DNA of 64,000 bases from Rosellinia necatrix (lineage: Eukaryota > Ascomycota > Sordariomycetes > Xylariales > Xylariaceae). Location of the stretch: assembly GCA_021209875.1 (NCBI GenBank), contig JAGYVD010000001.1, positions 3,720,001 to 3,784,000 of the forward strand, read 5' to 3'. The position numbers and the translations under genes were made by a program. Below the pieces are notes generated by a model, which was not told the origin of the DNA, ran no database searches, and saw only the letters and a list, made by a program, of their open reading frames with translations. How positions within the stretch are numbered: the first letter of the stretch is position 1; every line of letters begins with the position of its first letter. Positions 24,673 to 36,422 of this stretch are shown one piece after another.

Positions 24673-25162
24673 CTTGTTTGGGATTGAGGGCGAATTTTCG
24701 TCGTCTTGTAGGTTCAATTTGTTATTGAGCGTTGTCTCCAAAATAAAGCAAGACCAAATCACCACACGAGAACATTGGCGAATGGAATTTGTCTGTGGTG
24801 GGTCAGAGCTCCAGCAGATGGCAGGGGGTTTCCAATCAGGCAGGCCTATCAGTGCCGTAAAAAGTATACCTAGGTAGTTACATAACTGCCTCTTTACCTA
24901 CCTCCCACTGAACGGACCTAGTAATAAGCCCCACATATCGGGCTTGAATAGGCATAAAAGACCCTGCCCAGGTGTAGTCAACCTTCAACACAACACCAGA
25001 TGGTCTGGGTAAAAACAAAGGGCGAGAGGTTGATACATGGGCTTTCTGAATTGTCTCGCGATGGGCTCCAACCTGGCCTAACCAGTTGAATACGAGAAGC
25101 GACCTAGCTATTTCTACACAACATGACACTTTTTGGGCCACGTATATCTATAAATCTATTAT
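24673..25162. other. Intergenic, no gene seen
   Basis: About 490 bp upstream of the uL23m start and downstream of the DJ-1-like stop. It contains a TACCTAGGTAG motif at about 24,868 and TTTACCTACC at about 24,894. No gene seen. Confidence 0.6.
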
Positions 25163-26173
25163 TTAGACGTCGAGGCCATCAACGACGATACCCTTGATCC
25201 ACTCATGTTGCATAACCCGAGCCACTTCGTTAGCAGCGGCATCATCCACAAGAATGCTGACAAGATACAAAGATGCATCTATGCCAGCACACACTCCCCC
25301 ACTCGTGACAACCCGAAGACCACCTAGACGCATCGCAGCACGACGGGCGATCGATTCCCGGCGCGCATTAGAGCTCTTAAAGGAGATACTCCCCTTACTA
25401 AACAGACATAGGAATTAGTTTGCATTGCCTACACACAGTCTCATGCATGTACAAAACATACCGCGCATTAGATGGGCGTCTGTCGTCATCAGACTTGTGA
25501 CGAATGTAGGGGTTCTCGTCCTCGTCGCCGAGATCGAAGCGGAGGTTGTTGACGACGTATCGTGCATCCTCAACAACATCAGTCCTCTCCTGAAGATCAC
25601 GCTGGGCAGCGTTGCTGCAGAGTATTTCGAATTTTGTCATGTAATCGGGGTGGGTGGTTGCTGATAGACCGGAGAGGATGCCCTGCTCTGCTAGGAAGAG
25701 CGAACCGGTGCACACCGACATGAGCGTACGCTCACGGGATGAGTCTTCCTTCTGGAGTTCGGCGAACGCTGAGATGATGGAAAGGGGCTCCGTCTTGCCC
25801 TTCAGAACACCATCCGAGTTGCCTCCCACGACAATCAGGACGTCAAAATCACTGAGGCGCTCGTGAGCTTCCTTGTAAGAAACTTGGGAGCTAATAACGA
25901 CTCCCTGCTCGGACATAACCTGGGATTCCGGACCAGCAATCGTGCACTCGAAGGCCTTGGAATCTACAGACACGCCATTAGTATCTGAGTCATTCCGTAG
26001 CAATTCCTGTGAGAGACTCGTTATGGGAGGGAATACATACCCCCGTCATTCTTGTCGTGTAGTGCAGAAACGAGGACCTCCAGCGGGGCAGCAAAGTCGG
26101 TCAGATTGAATTTGTCCTGAAGGGCAAAGAGCACTTCGATAGGCTTCTCTGCCGAGGAGGTCTTGGTTGCCAT
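25163..26173 (-). CDS. DJ-1/PfpI (ThiJ) superfamily protein
   Basis: Class I glutamine-amidotransferase-like fold of the DJ-1/PfpI group. Exons 26173-26041, 25963-25462 and 25397-25163 give 289 aa. The nucleophile elbow is LMSVCTGSLFLAEQG with Cys129. The region DFDVLIVVGGNSDG precedes it, and TSGGVCAGIDASLYLVSIL follows near the C-terminus, as in isonitrile hydratase-like members. Exon 3 restores the segment KGSISFKSSNARRESIARRA across a CG/GTATGT junction. Actual substrate is unknown: the family includes chaperones, glyoxalases and hydratases. Start ATG 26173 (MATKTSSAEKPIEVLF) is the first in frame. The gene is divergent from the TSC1 gene. Confidence 0.88.
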
Positions 26174-27449
26174 GGTTGGAAGCGGTCCAAATGTTCACGA
26201 GGGGCTTGTTAGAGGTAGTGTAGTGCAGGTGTCCGGGAGAGCAATAGGCAAGATATGAATGGCGTGCAGGTGGGTGCTACGGGACGAGACAGGACAATGG
26301 GTATCCAATATCTCCTCGTCTTCAATTGCTTTGCTGGGTTCGCCTTGGGGATGATTGAGGTGGGAGAAGAGTGAGTAAAGGAAGGAAGGAGAGGGGGAGA
26401 TCTAGTCAAGCGAGGAAATGAGGGGATGTGTTAGATTGGGGGGGATGGAGGGGTAAAGTAAGCTGTCCCTGGAGAGTCAAGGAGTCGATGGGCCTAAAAA
26501 GAAGACAGTTTGTCTCCTGCACTGTTCGTTGCGTGTTAGGAGGTACCAAAAATTGCGCTGGGCAATCAATAACGTCACCCCAAGCCTGAAGCCCTCTTCG
26601 AGAATACCTCCCCCAAGTCCATTGATCTGATGGGTACATCTAGGCCCCGGCTGAGTAACATAGCAGTAGTTGTGGGGGAGGTTACGTAGGGTGTATCAAA
26701 TCAATTGGCTACCTGGTAGGTACTACCTCCTCGGGGGACCCACAAGGGCGTCCCCTCCCCCGGATTTCGTGAGAGGAATTGTGGAACTCACAGTGATCGG
26801 CCTGGTAGTTACTGCGGGTCAATTTGATCACATTGTCACTATATGAGCAAAGGTATGAGAAGAATTGAGTTCATAGTCAACCGGAATATATATGAGAGGA
26901 ATTATGTGAAATAATTAACAATCAGTTCGAAACGCACCTATAACATGCATTTTATTCATTTTTATTTTCAGTTCTTATTGAATTTATTCGCTGCAGTCAG
27001 CTCTGCTGAAGACCGCCGAGTGATGAGGGTGGCTCAGGTACACGTGAGGAGGTGCCTACCTGTGCATACCTAGTCAATTTCATACTGTGGATGCTGTCTG
27101 TATGTCTGTGCTATGGTATGGACATTAGCATAGGCACACCCCCCCATAAAGTGGGGTCCGCTGTGGTACCCCACCTGTGTTAGAATTTCCAGAGGCGGGA
27201 AGCTGTTGACAAAACTCCACCTTGAACAGACTACCATCCGTCTCTCCTGATGATGGGCCGATATCGTTCACCAAGTTGTAAAGCCACTAAGCGACTGCAT
27301 GCTTCCACTGTGCCATAGTTTATGTGCATATTGGCCGTCATATGGGGCAACAGGACCGACCGAGTTCTGCGCAATAATAGTAACCGCCGCTCCACATCCG
27401 TGATCCCCCCACCCGTCGTCGCCTACGAGAACCACGCGCTCGTGTCCTG
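26174..27449. other. Intergenic between divergent genes
   Basis: About 1.3 kb shared upstream region of the DJ-1-like (minus) and TSC1-like (plus) genes. It holds a purine-rich tract near 26,370-26,450 and a run of AT-rich sequence at 26,880-26,990. No coding sequence supported. Confidence 0.6.
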
Positions 27450-30400
27450 ATGTCGGCAGCTCCGTACGTCCCGTTCCCCCTCCCGGAGATCTCGGCGCAT
27501 GCATTCGTGCCTTAATATCTTCGAGTCCGATTGTTGACGGGCTGTGTTTTCTTGTTCAGGACGCTCAAAGAGCTTGCGAAAGCCGTCGGCAGCTTCGCGC
27601 ACAGCCCCTCCCTTCCACTCCCCGATGATCTTGTTCAAATAATCGAGGCCTTCCTGGACAACCGCGCCGATAAGTGGGATGAAAGTGTAGCTGAAAAGGT
27701 TCATGATGAACTGTTATCGGTATTTAAACAAGACATTGCCCAGGATCCTGCACGCTATGCTGCTTTCATAGCTCTTCTCCGTCACTTGCGCCCCTTGGTC
27801 GGCCAACCTGCAAGAGTTTTACAATGGTTCGATCTGCTTCTCCCAGTACTCGCCCATTTGATCCAGGAGAAAGATCTAGCGTCTGAGTGCCAAGGGATTT
27901 TGCTTGACATCCTCACAGGGAGTGATGGTAATGACACGAGCTCATTTACCCAAGGTGCGGCTGCTCCAATTGCGGAGAGAATAATATATCTCTGGTTTGA
28001 TGAGGTTGAGCTTCTCCGAAAGAGCGCCGATGCTCTTCAAGATTTCAAAGAGAAGCACTTAAGAGACACGTTGATACTATATGGAAAGAAGCGCCCCAAG
28101 GTTCGTTCAAGTTCGGAGCTTAGGTAGAGGCTTTTGCTGATAGATATGAACCAGGACTTTATGACTGTCGTAGATCGGTTCGTCTGTGAAAGCTCGCATC
28201 GCGCCAGCTCTCTTTTGCTACTTGCATCTTTCGTACAAAGCCAACCGCCTCACCTATATCTCATTCTCCAAACACCTTTATTTGGGAATTTACTCAACTG
28301 CTTGCAGAGGGATACCTCGACGACGATTATCTCCTTAGCCCTCACGGTTTTGACCATGGTCCTTCCACATGTACCCAGCTCACTAGTTCCGAATTTGCCC
28401 ACGCTATTTAATATATATGCGAGGTTTCTTTTTTGGGAGCGAGAGCTGTCTGCCTACGTCGCCGCGGGAAAGGACAAAGAGCGAATACCATCTTCTGATG
28501 CCCTTGATTGGGAAGTATGCTCGTTTTCGTCGGATGTCGATGACACCAGCATCTCGCAGCTTTTGAATTATTTCACAATCTTGTATGGGTTGTACCCCAT
28601 AAATTTCATGGATTATATCAGGAAACCACAAAGATATTTGAGGCACGCTGAAGCATCAGACCCAGATGTGATCGAGGTGCAACCAACCGAAATCCGCCAT
28701 GCATCAGAGCGGTTTCGGAAGTGCCATCTCCTGCATGAGAACTTTTATACTTTGACAATTGATTCAGAAAAGACTGACTTTGGGCGATGGATCAAGAGTG
28801 AACCTGCCGAGGTTGTGGCTGATTGCATGGCACTCCGGCAGTTATCGGATGAGCTTCCCGATACCATATCTCTCGACTTGGCCGAGATTTCAAACACGGA
28901 TGGCGATGAATCGGACAAAATTGATAAAGGATCGGCTCTTCTCAGCAGTTCCTATAACGCGGATGCGTCTGGTTCAGGAGAAATTTACCGAAGCACGGGG
29001 TCCCCACTCTCGCAACCAGGTGGTGGCCAAACTAACCCGACTGCGGTTCGACATTCTTCCCAGAGTAGTCATCAATCAAAACGTGACTCTTCAAGTACGA
29101 GGCTATCCGAGAATGAAAATGATAATCTGACGTTGTCTCGCCAGCTCGTTAGCTCCGGCTCCCAAACCCAGCTCCAAGATCTTATAAACTCCAACAAGGC
29201 TGTCAAATCCAGCCTGCACCAATCGCTAGCTAATGACAGCGTACCATCGTTATCGCTAAGTTATCATGACACTGCTACAGAGACACAATCACCCCCGCCA
29301 CACTTCAATCTGCCGAATTCTAGTACAGAGTCTCACAATAGTACAATCATCAATAAGCAAAGAAAGCTGATCCGCTATGTCTATCTCCTATACAATGATC
29401 TTGTATTTGAGCGGTTTTTAAAGCAACAGCATCTTACCCACATTGGTGAGCTACGGCGACGACACGTCAGAGAAGCAGCTAGTGAAGCCGAGACTCAGAA
29501 TATTATCACCGCAAACAAACACCTTAAACAGCGGCTAGATGAAGCTAAAAAGGCTGAAATACGGGCGAAGACCGAGGGCGAGAAGAGTCGTATGCTAGCT
29601 AAAAAGTGGGAAGCCGACATCTTCAACAAGCTAAAGACACTACGCGAAGAACAGAAGAAATGGAGCATCGAAAAATCGACTTTGGAAGTTGAACTAAAAG
29701 TCGTGAAAGACGAAGCGGAGGCATTACGGACGCTGGTTTGTGAGGTGGAAGTCAGGGAGCTGAGACTGAAGCAAAACATACAGTCAGCTGACGTCGACTT
29801 CGGCGAATTAGAGAGATTAAGGAGCGAAGTCAAAAGATTGACGGAATCAGAACGAGACCACCAAGCCAAGGAGACGGAACGTCAAGCAGCCATGACACAA
29901 GCAGCCGAAGCAGACAGCCGCGCAGAGGTGGCCAAGATGCAACTGGCCGCACGCGAATTTGACTTTCAGCGAACTCAAGAACTACACCAGTCTCAGATAA
30001 TAGCACTCAATTCCAAATTGCAAGAGGTGCTGAAAAGTGATGGGCGTCAAAAAACCGAGACCCTCGATTTGCAATTAGGCAAGACGCTGGAAGCAAGTCG
30101 GGTTATGCAAACCGAGTTGAAGAAGCGCATATATGACCTTTCACGAAAAAACACAGAATTGCAAACCAAAATTTTCGAGATCGAGGCCAAGTTTCCAACT
30201 CCATCTGCAGATGTCGAAGATGATCAGTCGTCGAATTCAAGCAGTGTACCGGGCGTCGGAGACCAACGACGTCAGAGCTTTTCGGAGCCGGAGACCCTCG
30301 AAGGAACATCGTACAACGCGACGCCCCCACTAGAGCCACTTGCTTCAGCTTCTACACAAACAAGGTCGCCAACGCCGCGGGGGATGGCGGAGTCTTCAAC

Positions 30401-30595
30401 AAATAAAGGCAGCCCTAGCCCAACTGAGCAGCATATAGGTAGAGGCAAGTATCCTTACCCTATATAATTGAAATAGCTTCTAATTGAATTGACATAGGTG
30501 GCTTTCAAAATCTTCGAAGGGATAAAAAGGAGAAGAAAGAGGATCGGGGGAGGAAAAAGTCAGCAGGCATGCGCAGCATTCGTGGATTTGTATAG
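27450..30595 (+). CDS. TSC1: Hamartin (TSC1) homologue
   Basis: Hamartin partners tuberin (TSC2) as the GAP complex that turns off Rheb and so restrains TORC1. Four exons: 27450-27463 (14 nt), 27560-28100, 28155-30438 and 30498-30595; 978 aa. Splicing the tiny first exon gives MSAAPTLKELAKAVG, matching hamartin N-termini. The N-terminal about 450 residues are alpha-helical (LLRHLRPLVGQPARVLQWFD, SHRASSLLLLASFVQSQPP). A Ser/Thr-rich linker follows, then a long coiled coil from about residue 625 to 855 (AETQNIITANKHLKQRLDEA onward), the tuberin-binding type of region. The last exon, reached through a 59-bp intron, encodes a basic tail ending SIRGFV. Identification rests on layout and N-terminal motifs. 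Confidence 0.85.
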
Positions 30596-31175
30596 TACCT
30601 ACACTCGCCCTGGGATTGGATGGGGAAGAGAAGAGATACGGGATAAGCACGCACAGCAGAACGCTATTGGCATGCCAACCTACTAACTCCTCTAAAGACA
30701 CACTTGTCCAAGAAAAAAAAAATCAGGGCATCAGGTGCCAATATGGAGAGCTACTCCCCCTCCAATTTTTTTTTTTTTTTACAAGCCTCTTTGGCCTGCG
30801 TCTCAGGCGACACTACCGTAGTCTTCCCTAACTATTATGTCTAATAAAAACAGCAGATAGACGTAAATTGCGAGAATTGTGATAAAACACCATACTGCCG
30901 TATTTATGCGGCCAGTGAGTGGAAACTGATGTCGTGACGAGTCGGGCGTTCACACGGAGAATAAAGAATGAATATATGGCCGAGGGTTGTCGCTAATGCT
31001 ATGCGCGCGGCGGTGCGAGAAAAGAATTTCACGCGAGTAATTTATAATATACTGCGCTATAAGAACCCCGAATGACAAGTCTTGGCTTCCAAATCCAACG
31101 TTGCTGATCAATCTTAGGCTACCCCAACTATATACAGGTGGCTCATGACGAACTTGACAACCCAATGATAAGCCC
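30596..31175. terminator. Convergent 3' intergenic region
   Basis: About 580 bp between the stops of the TSC1 (plus) and GH7 (minus) genes, so both 3' UTRs end here. A T14 run lies at about 30,767-30,780. No gene seen; exact polyadenylation sites cannot be read. Confidence 0.5.
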
Positions 31176-32940
31176 TTAGACCTGAACGGTGGAACCGATG
31201 GGGCCGAAGCGAATGTTGGACCAGATGACCTTGCTACACGTCTATTCGTTAGCCTCAACTGCGCGTGAAATAGGGAGAACGGGGGGCAGAGCGAGTTGAT
31301 TCGACTTACGAGTTGGGGTACTTGGACTCGACGTCGGAGGGAACACCAGAGTCTTGAGGGCAGTCGCCACGGTCGCCGCCGGGCTGGCCGGCCTTCTCGG
31401 GCGGGTAGCTGGAGTCGAGCCAGAGCATGTTGGCGTAGTGCTGTAGCGCAGGTCCAAAATCAGCGTCAGATACTATGGGTCCGTCTTTCCTCCGGAGGGG
31501 AGAGGGGGAAGGAGGAGGAGGGAGGCGGGGGGTTGGGGTTTGGAAGAGAGGGTCCGAGAAGGGGGAAAAAGAACTCACATCGTCCCAGATGGACATGACG
31601 AGGACCATGGGCTTGGAAAGGGCCTGGTTGACGGACGAGAAGCCGCCGACTTCGTTGAAGCGGTCGCGGTCGCCGAGCACGCGGAACTGCGCCTCGCAGA
31701 ACTCCGGGGTGATGGTGCTCGAGCTGGGGAGGCCGGAGAAGGTGGACCCCGGGATGGTGATCTTCTTGCCGTTCTGGACGAAGAACTGCGTGTAGGCGTT
31801 CTGCTTGAACTGGGTGACGACACTGTGCGGTTGGCCGGGTTAGTGGTCGAAAGGCGGGATAACCAAGGGGGGCGGGGAGAGAAGGGGTCTGGTGCTTACG
31901 TGAATTTCTTGCTGGTATCGAGCGTCTTGCCCTTGCCGTAGAAGTCCTTGTTGCCCATGCGGTAGGGGTTGAAATCACAGCCGTTGGGATCGCAGTCACC
32001 GGCGAAGCGGTCGTCGGAGTATGTGCCGCCGCAGCCGTTGGTCTCGCAGACGTGGTAGGCGTTGTTCTGGCAAGGGTGGGGGGTGAAGGCGAAGGAGTGA
32101 GAGTTGGATTCCCTGGCAGCCCGTGTTAGTCGGTGCCGTGACGGCCATTCATGCGTCTTCCGTCGTCTTACCAGATATCAATTTCGGCACAGCATCCGCC
32201 GAGCGGGCCAACACCAGCGTTCGCATCGTTGGTCGAAGGCTTCCACCCCTCGACGTTGCCCTGAATGGCGTCGTTAGCATCGGTGTCGGGTAATAGTGTG
32301 TCTGGGCCGAGGGCTTGACGGGGACGCATGTATTTACCTTGCCGCCGACAAATTTCAGATCTCTGGCGCACTGGGCATCGCAGTAGCCAGTACCGTACTT
32401 GGCGCCGGCTTTGTTGCTGGGGTAGCTTGCCATACCTCCGTCCTCTTCCATGGCAACAAAGTACAGAGCGGCGTTCAAACCGCACTCGACGGTAGATAGG
32501 TCGACATCGAAGGTGAACTCATTGTTCATGAGGGTGAACATCTGATACTTGGAAACACCGTTCATAAGGTACAAGCGAGAGCCAATGTTGGTACCGTATT
32601 CGTGCTTTGTCAAGAACCCGAGACTCAGAGCGTCGCCGCTCGTGGAGGCACCGTACGTCTTGCCGTAATCAGCTCCCTCGAGAGCGCACTTGCTGGCACA
32701 ATCAGTAGCAGTGCTGCATTGGGAAGTCCACTCGTTGCCATCGTAGCAGTTGGTGGTCCCAGAGGTCGAATGGAGCCAACGCCAGTTAGCATCGATGGTA
32801 ACCTCGCCGCTAACTGTAGTGCAGCTGCCGCCGCTCGAGCATTTCTTCCAGGTTAGCTTGGGGTGAGTTTCGGATTGCTGTGTGCCGACCTGCTGGGCTG
32901 AGGCGATGCCCGCGATGGCTGCTAATACGAGAGCCAACAT
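31176..32940 (-). CDS. Glycoside hydrolase family 7 cellobiohydrolase (no CBM)
   Basis: Secreted reducing-end cellobiohydrolase (EC 3.2.1.176) that processively releases cellobiose. Six exons: 32940-32338, 32260-32172, 32112-31900, 31822-31579, 31440-31310, 31233-31176; 445 aa. A signal peptide ([15 protein letters not shown]) precedes [16 protein letters not shown], the mature GH7 start. Catalytic residues lie in EIDIWE: Glu227 nucleophile, Asp229, Glu232 acid/base (precursor numbering); the intron splits the Trp codon between them. Many Cys residues match GH7 disulfides ([24 protein letters not shown]). The late segment with [14 protein letters not shown] and [10 protein letters not shown] is typical of cellobiohydrolases rather than endoglucanases. 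The protein ends [11 protein letters not shown] with no linker or CBM1. Confidence 0.95.
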
Positions 32941-35900
32941 GCTGAAAATAGTATCTCCGAAGGACAGGTGCTAGTTCTTGAGTTGCGATGATCCAAAGGG
33001 TGGTAAGTTCAGCTCCATTACCGAGGGATTCTCGGATCTTATAGTGACCGCGTTGAATGTGAAGCGGCGACGGATCTCTATCTAACCTTGATCTACCGAT
33101 CTCCGTGCCTGTCTTGTTTAGGACATATTGCGGTACGACGTGATATGAGAAGGCCGTGGTAGGCGGAAGCATAATTTTTTCGAAATATATTGGATGTCAC
33201 TCTCACATTGCTCAGTCCCGACGGGTATTCTCACCCTGTCCGGGCGATGTAACGAGCACTTCTATGACATGGTGATAGGGCAACCACCACGAGGCGTAGT
33301 GAAGTAGGGGACGACACCGCTGCCTCTATGTGAATCCGAACTGGGAACCGCAAAGGCATTCTGATACGCGGGACTGGCCATAAAAGTGGTAATTTCGATC
33401 ACCGGCCCGACTTGCAGTGGTCATTTGGACGTATAATGCCAACAGACGTGGGAGTAAATGGGAGTAAACGGGAGCAAATGGGTTCCAAGACTCTCATCTT
33501 CCGGTCCAATGAAGGTTCGACGTAACCGCGCAGCCATCACAGTAGAATAGGAGATCTTCTCCACCGAGGCAAGGCTGTATGCGGAACTGACAAACAACGC
33601 TTGGCGAGGAATAGGAGCATCAGGTTTTGTTTGGTGGAGTAAAGCATGGCTTCACGGACCGGCATACCCACTAGTGCGGAGAGTATGCTGCCGAGATGTA
33701 GTCGTTGGAGTGGGCTCTGGTGTGGCGCAGAAGACAGCGATCCTCACGGGCGATCAGCACAAACACGGCAAAGAATGGGTCTTTTGGACGTTAAGCGAGA
33801 CCGAAAGATGCGGCTCATCGCCGTGGACAGATCCACTCGGGCGCGGACACGAAGATATATATCTACGAGATGTCAAAAAAAAGGCACGAAAGAGATTGAA
33901 ACGGAAGAAAGCAGGGAAATGGTGTGCTCAAAGCTCTAGAAAGGGGCTAGAAAGCGAACAGAGGACACGCCATGGAACGCTGAGCAGCCATCCCCCGTGG
34001 TGTACCGCGATGTCAGCCACAATGCCATCCTCCCAGAAGCTGGTGTCACTTCATCCCCGAACCCAGTTGGACGAAGGCCCCGTGATGTGTGTCTTAGGCC
34101 TTAGCAACTACCGGTTAAGGTAGCGATGTGAAGACATGGGGACCCGGAACATACCATTGATAAATTACCCAGAAGTGCCAAGAGAACGCAGTATTCATCG
34201 TGATGCTACCCTGTTCCAATAAAATTCGAACTTATACCCCCGATCTAGCCAATTGCTCGACCAGAACCAGTACGGTCAATAATAATTGATAATCTAGATC
34301 GCCGTTGATGCACCCCGGGCCCCGGCGTGCCATGATTTTGCGTAGGAATCGTTTGAGGAATGGAATGAGACAATCCGCCCAAACCACTCAGAGGCCCGAG
34401 TAAACACCAGCAAACACTCCTTAAAAGGAAGTCTAATGCCGACACATCGTGAGCCAGTTCATTCCTCCTCCAATCACGTCGGCTCAGGGATTCATAAACC
34501 AACCGCTAAGGAGGGCAGTGCGCGGATGGGATAGATGACACGAACGAATCATGCTGTCGTTTCGTGCCGCCATACCTGTGCCGCCGTGACTACGTGAACA
34601 CGTTGAAGAGGAATGATATGGGGTATTGAGTCTATGAAAATACTTGATCGAACCTCTTGGGAATTAATAAATAATTGTTGTAATAGAAGGCTGTGACCCC
34701 CAGCTGATGCTTTAGGCTTGAGATAACTAGTCGTGACTCTTGGTAGGCTTATAAGTGGTACTGAATGACAGTCTTCCTTAACTTTAGTATCGTTATATAC
34801 TTCGGATACTAATGCTCGTGCCATCTGAGTGTGATACGAGATCATGCCTCCCGGCTCGATGGCTTGCAGCCTTCATATGGGAGCTAGCGGCGATGGTGTG
34901 CTAATATCAGGAAGCGCTGCAAATAATACAATGCATCCAAGATATAACTTGGAGTAGCGCTTGGTACGAAAACCCTTGAGGTGCTTGATCCCTCCTGTAC
35001 AGCATGGTGAGACCCTTAGACTGTGTTTCCATGTTTAGGCTGGGGTGACAGTCCCAATGATCCAATGCCGAATAACACATCCCCATTCTACTACTGTTGA
35101 TCTAGATAACTTGCATATAATTATAGATACTAGCTACAGGGGTAATCGTTCCCCGTAGAGAGCCATGTTCAGCTTCTTCAATGGGGTTGGTTCCATCTTT
35201 CAATTTGTATATAGATTGCTCTAACGCTACACTCCCAAAGGTATTAATTTTGCCTCACTATTCTATATAGACGGGTCTTCACTGCTTGGTTCATAATCAA
35301 AAATGTGTGTTGGCGTTGCTATAGCACTATCAAGGAGGCGTAAATCACTGAAGTAGACCTCGTATTACTGGCGCTAGTTTGCTATTTCTCCAAGTTTGGA
35401 ATACAATGATATTCCTTCCTGCCTAGAGCACGACTGTCAATTTCTCGGTGAGAGTTTCCTCAAAATATGAATACGCTCGGAGCGTTCAAGTCCTTTTCTG
35501 TATATATACTAAATGATACCTAGGAAATAAGAACCCTCGTAGGCCTCCTTGTGCTTGGTGCCCGAGTATATGATAGTGTTTAGCAAGATGATAGTGAGGG
35601 CGCTTACTGGCAGCCTTAACTTGTAGCTTGCATGCCTTAAGTAAACTGTGTACCCGCCGCACGAGTCTACAGAATAACTGAGTGAGTACCATGAGAGCTC
35701 TATACTGGGGCACCTGGTTTTAACACAATCATGGTGAGTTCTGAGCAGAGAAAGGGTGGTCATCTATTGGGCATTATATCTATAGAATTTGTTCAGGAGG
35801 GGGGACCACTGATATTTAGGGGCCAGTAATACGCTCAATGAAGGATGACTGGTCAAGCCTACGAGCACCTTTAGCCAATACCCGCTAGTAACTCTGTTCA

Positions 35901-36422
35901 ATGTATGTTAGTAGTAACAGGGCAGAGGGGCATCGCTAGTGACACTGAAATCCGTTATACTGGTTTTTGAAAGCAGGGACTTGAGGTAGGTCGCATCGAC
36001 AATAACGCACGCGCAGGATGAAAACTGGTCGATAAAACATACGTATATCACCTTGTTCCTGAGCCGAGGGAAATTCGGAAAGACCAAATGCATCGTTGTT
36101 TGCATGACATTTCGCATGCTTCATATATCTCAGCGAAAGAGAGGGTGAATCTCAGGGATGCACGTAAAATAAAACTCATTAGAAAAATACGTTTATCGAA
36201 AACTTCGACGGCTCACTAGCTCGACGAAGAGATCCTAACTCTTGGGGGTATCCTCAACAACGTGTGTGTTAACATGCTCCACCGAGCAACATTCTGAACG
36301 TCATAGGGGCAAGTTAGACGGCACCCTCAGTGTAAAAGAAGGTAGAAAACAGTACCCATCCTATCGCAACCCAAGCGACCCAAACAGCCCGAACCTTTCC
36401 GAAACCAAAAAAAGCACGCTCC
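32941..36422. other. Long intergenic (3.5 kb), no supported gene
   Basis: Contains the GH7 promoter (right of 32,940) and the kinesin 3' UTR. A 10-bp unit GGAGTAAATG is tandemly repeated three times with small changes at 33,451-33,480. Sequence at about 34,600-36,100 is A+T-richer with many stops in all frames and could be old transposon remnant, but no protein motif could be named. Short frames at 33,646-34,123, 35,486-35,763 and 35,908-36,124 are unsupported. Confidence 0.5.

Noticed and set aside
33646..34123. Overlapping 97- and 149-codon plus-strand frames
   Set aside because: No motif, no splice-consistent extension and no codon bias resembling the neighbours.
35486..36124. Short minus-strand frames in the 3.5-kb intergenic
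   Set aside because: Interrupted by stops, no recognisable protein; possibly a decayed repeat, but not supportable.
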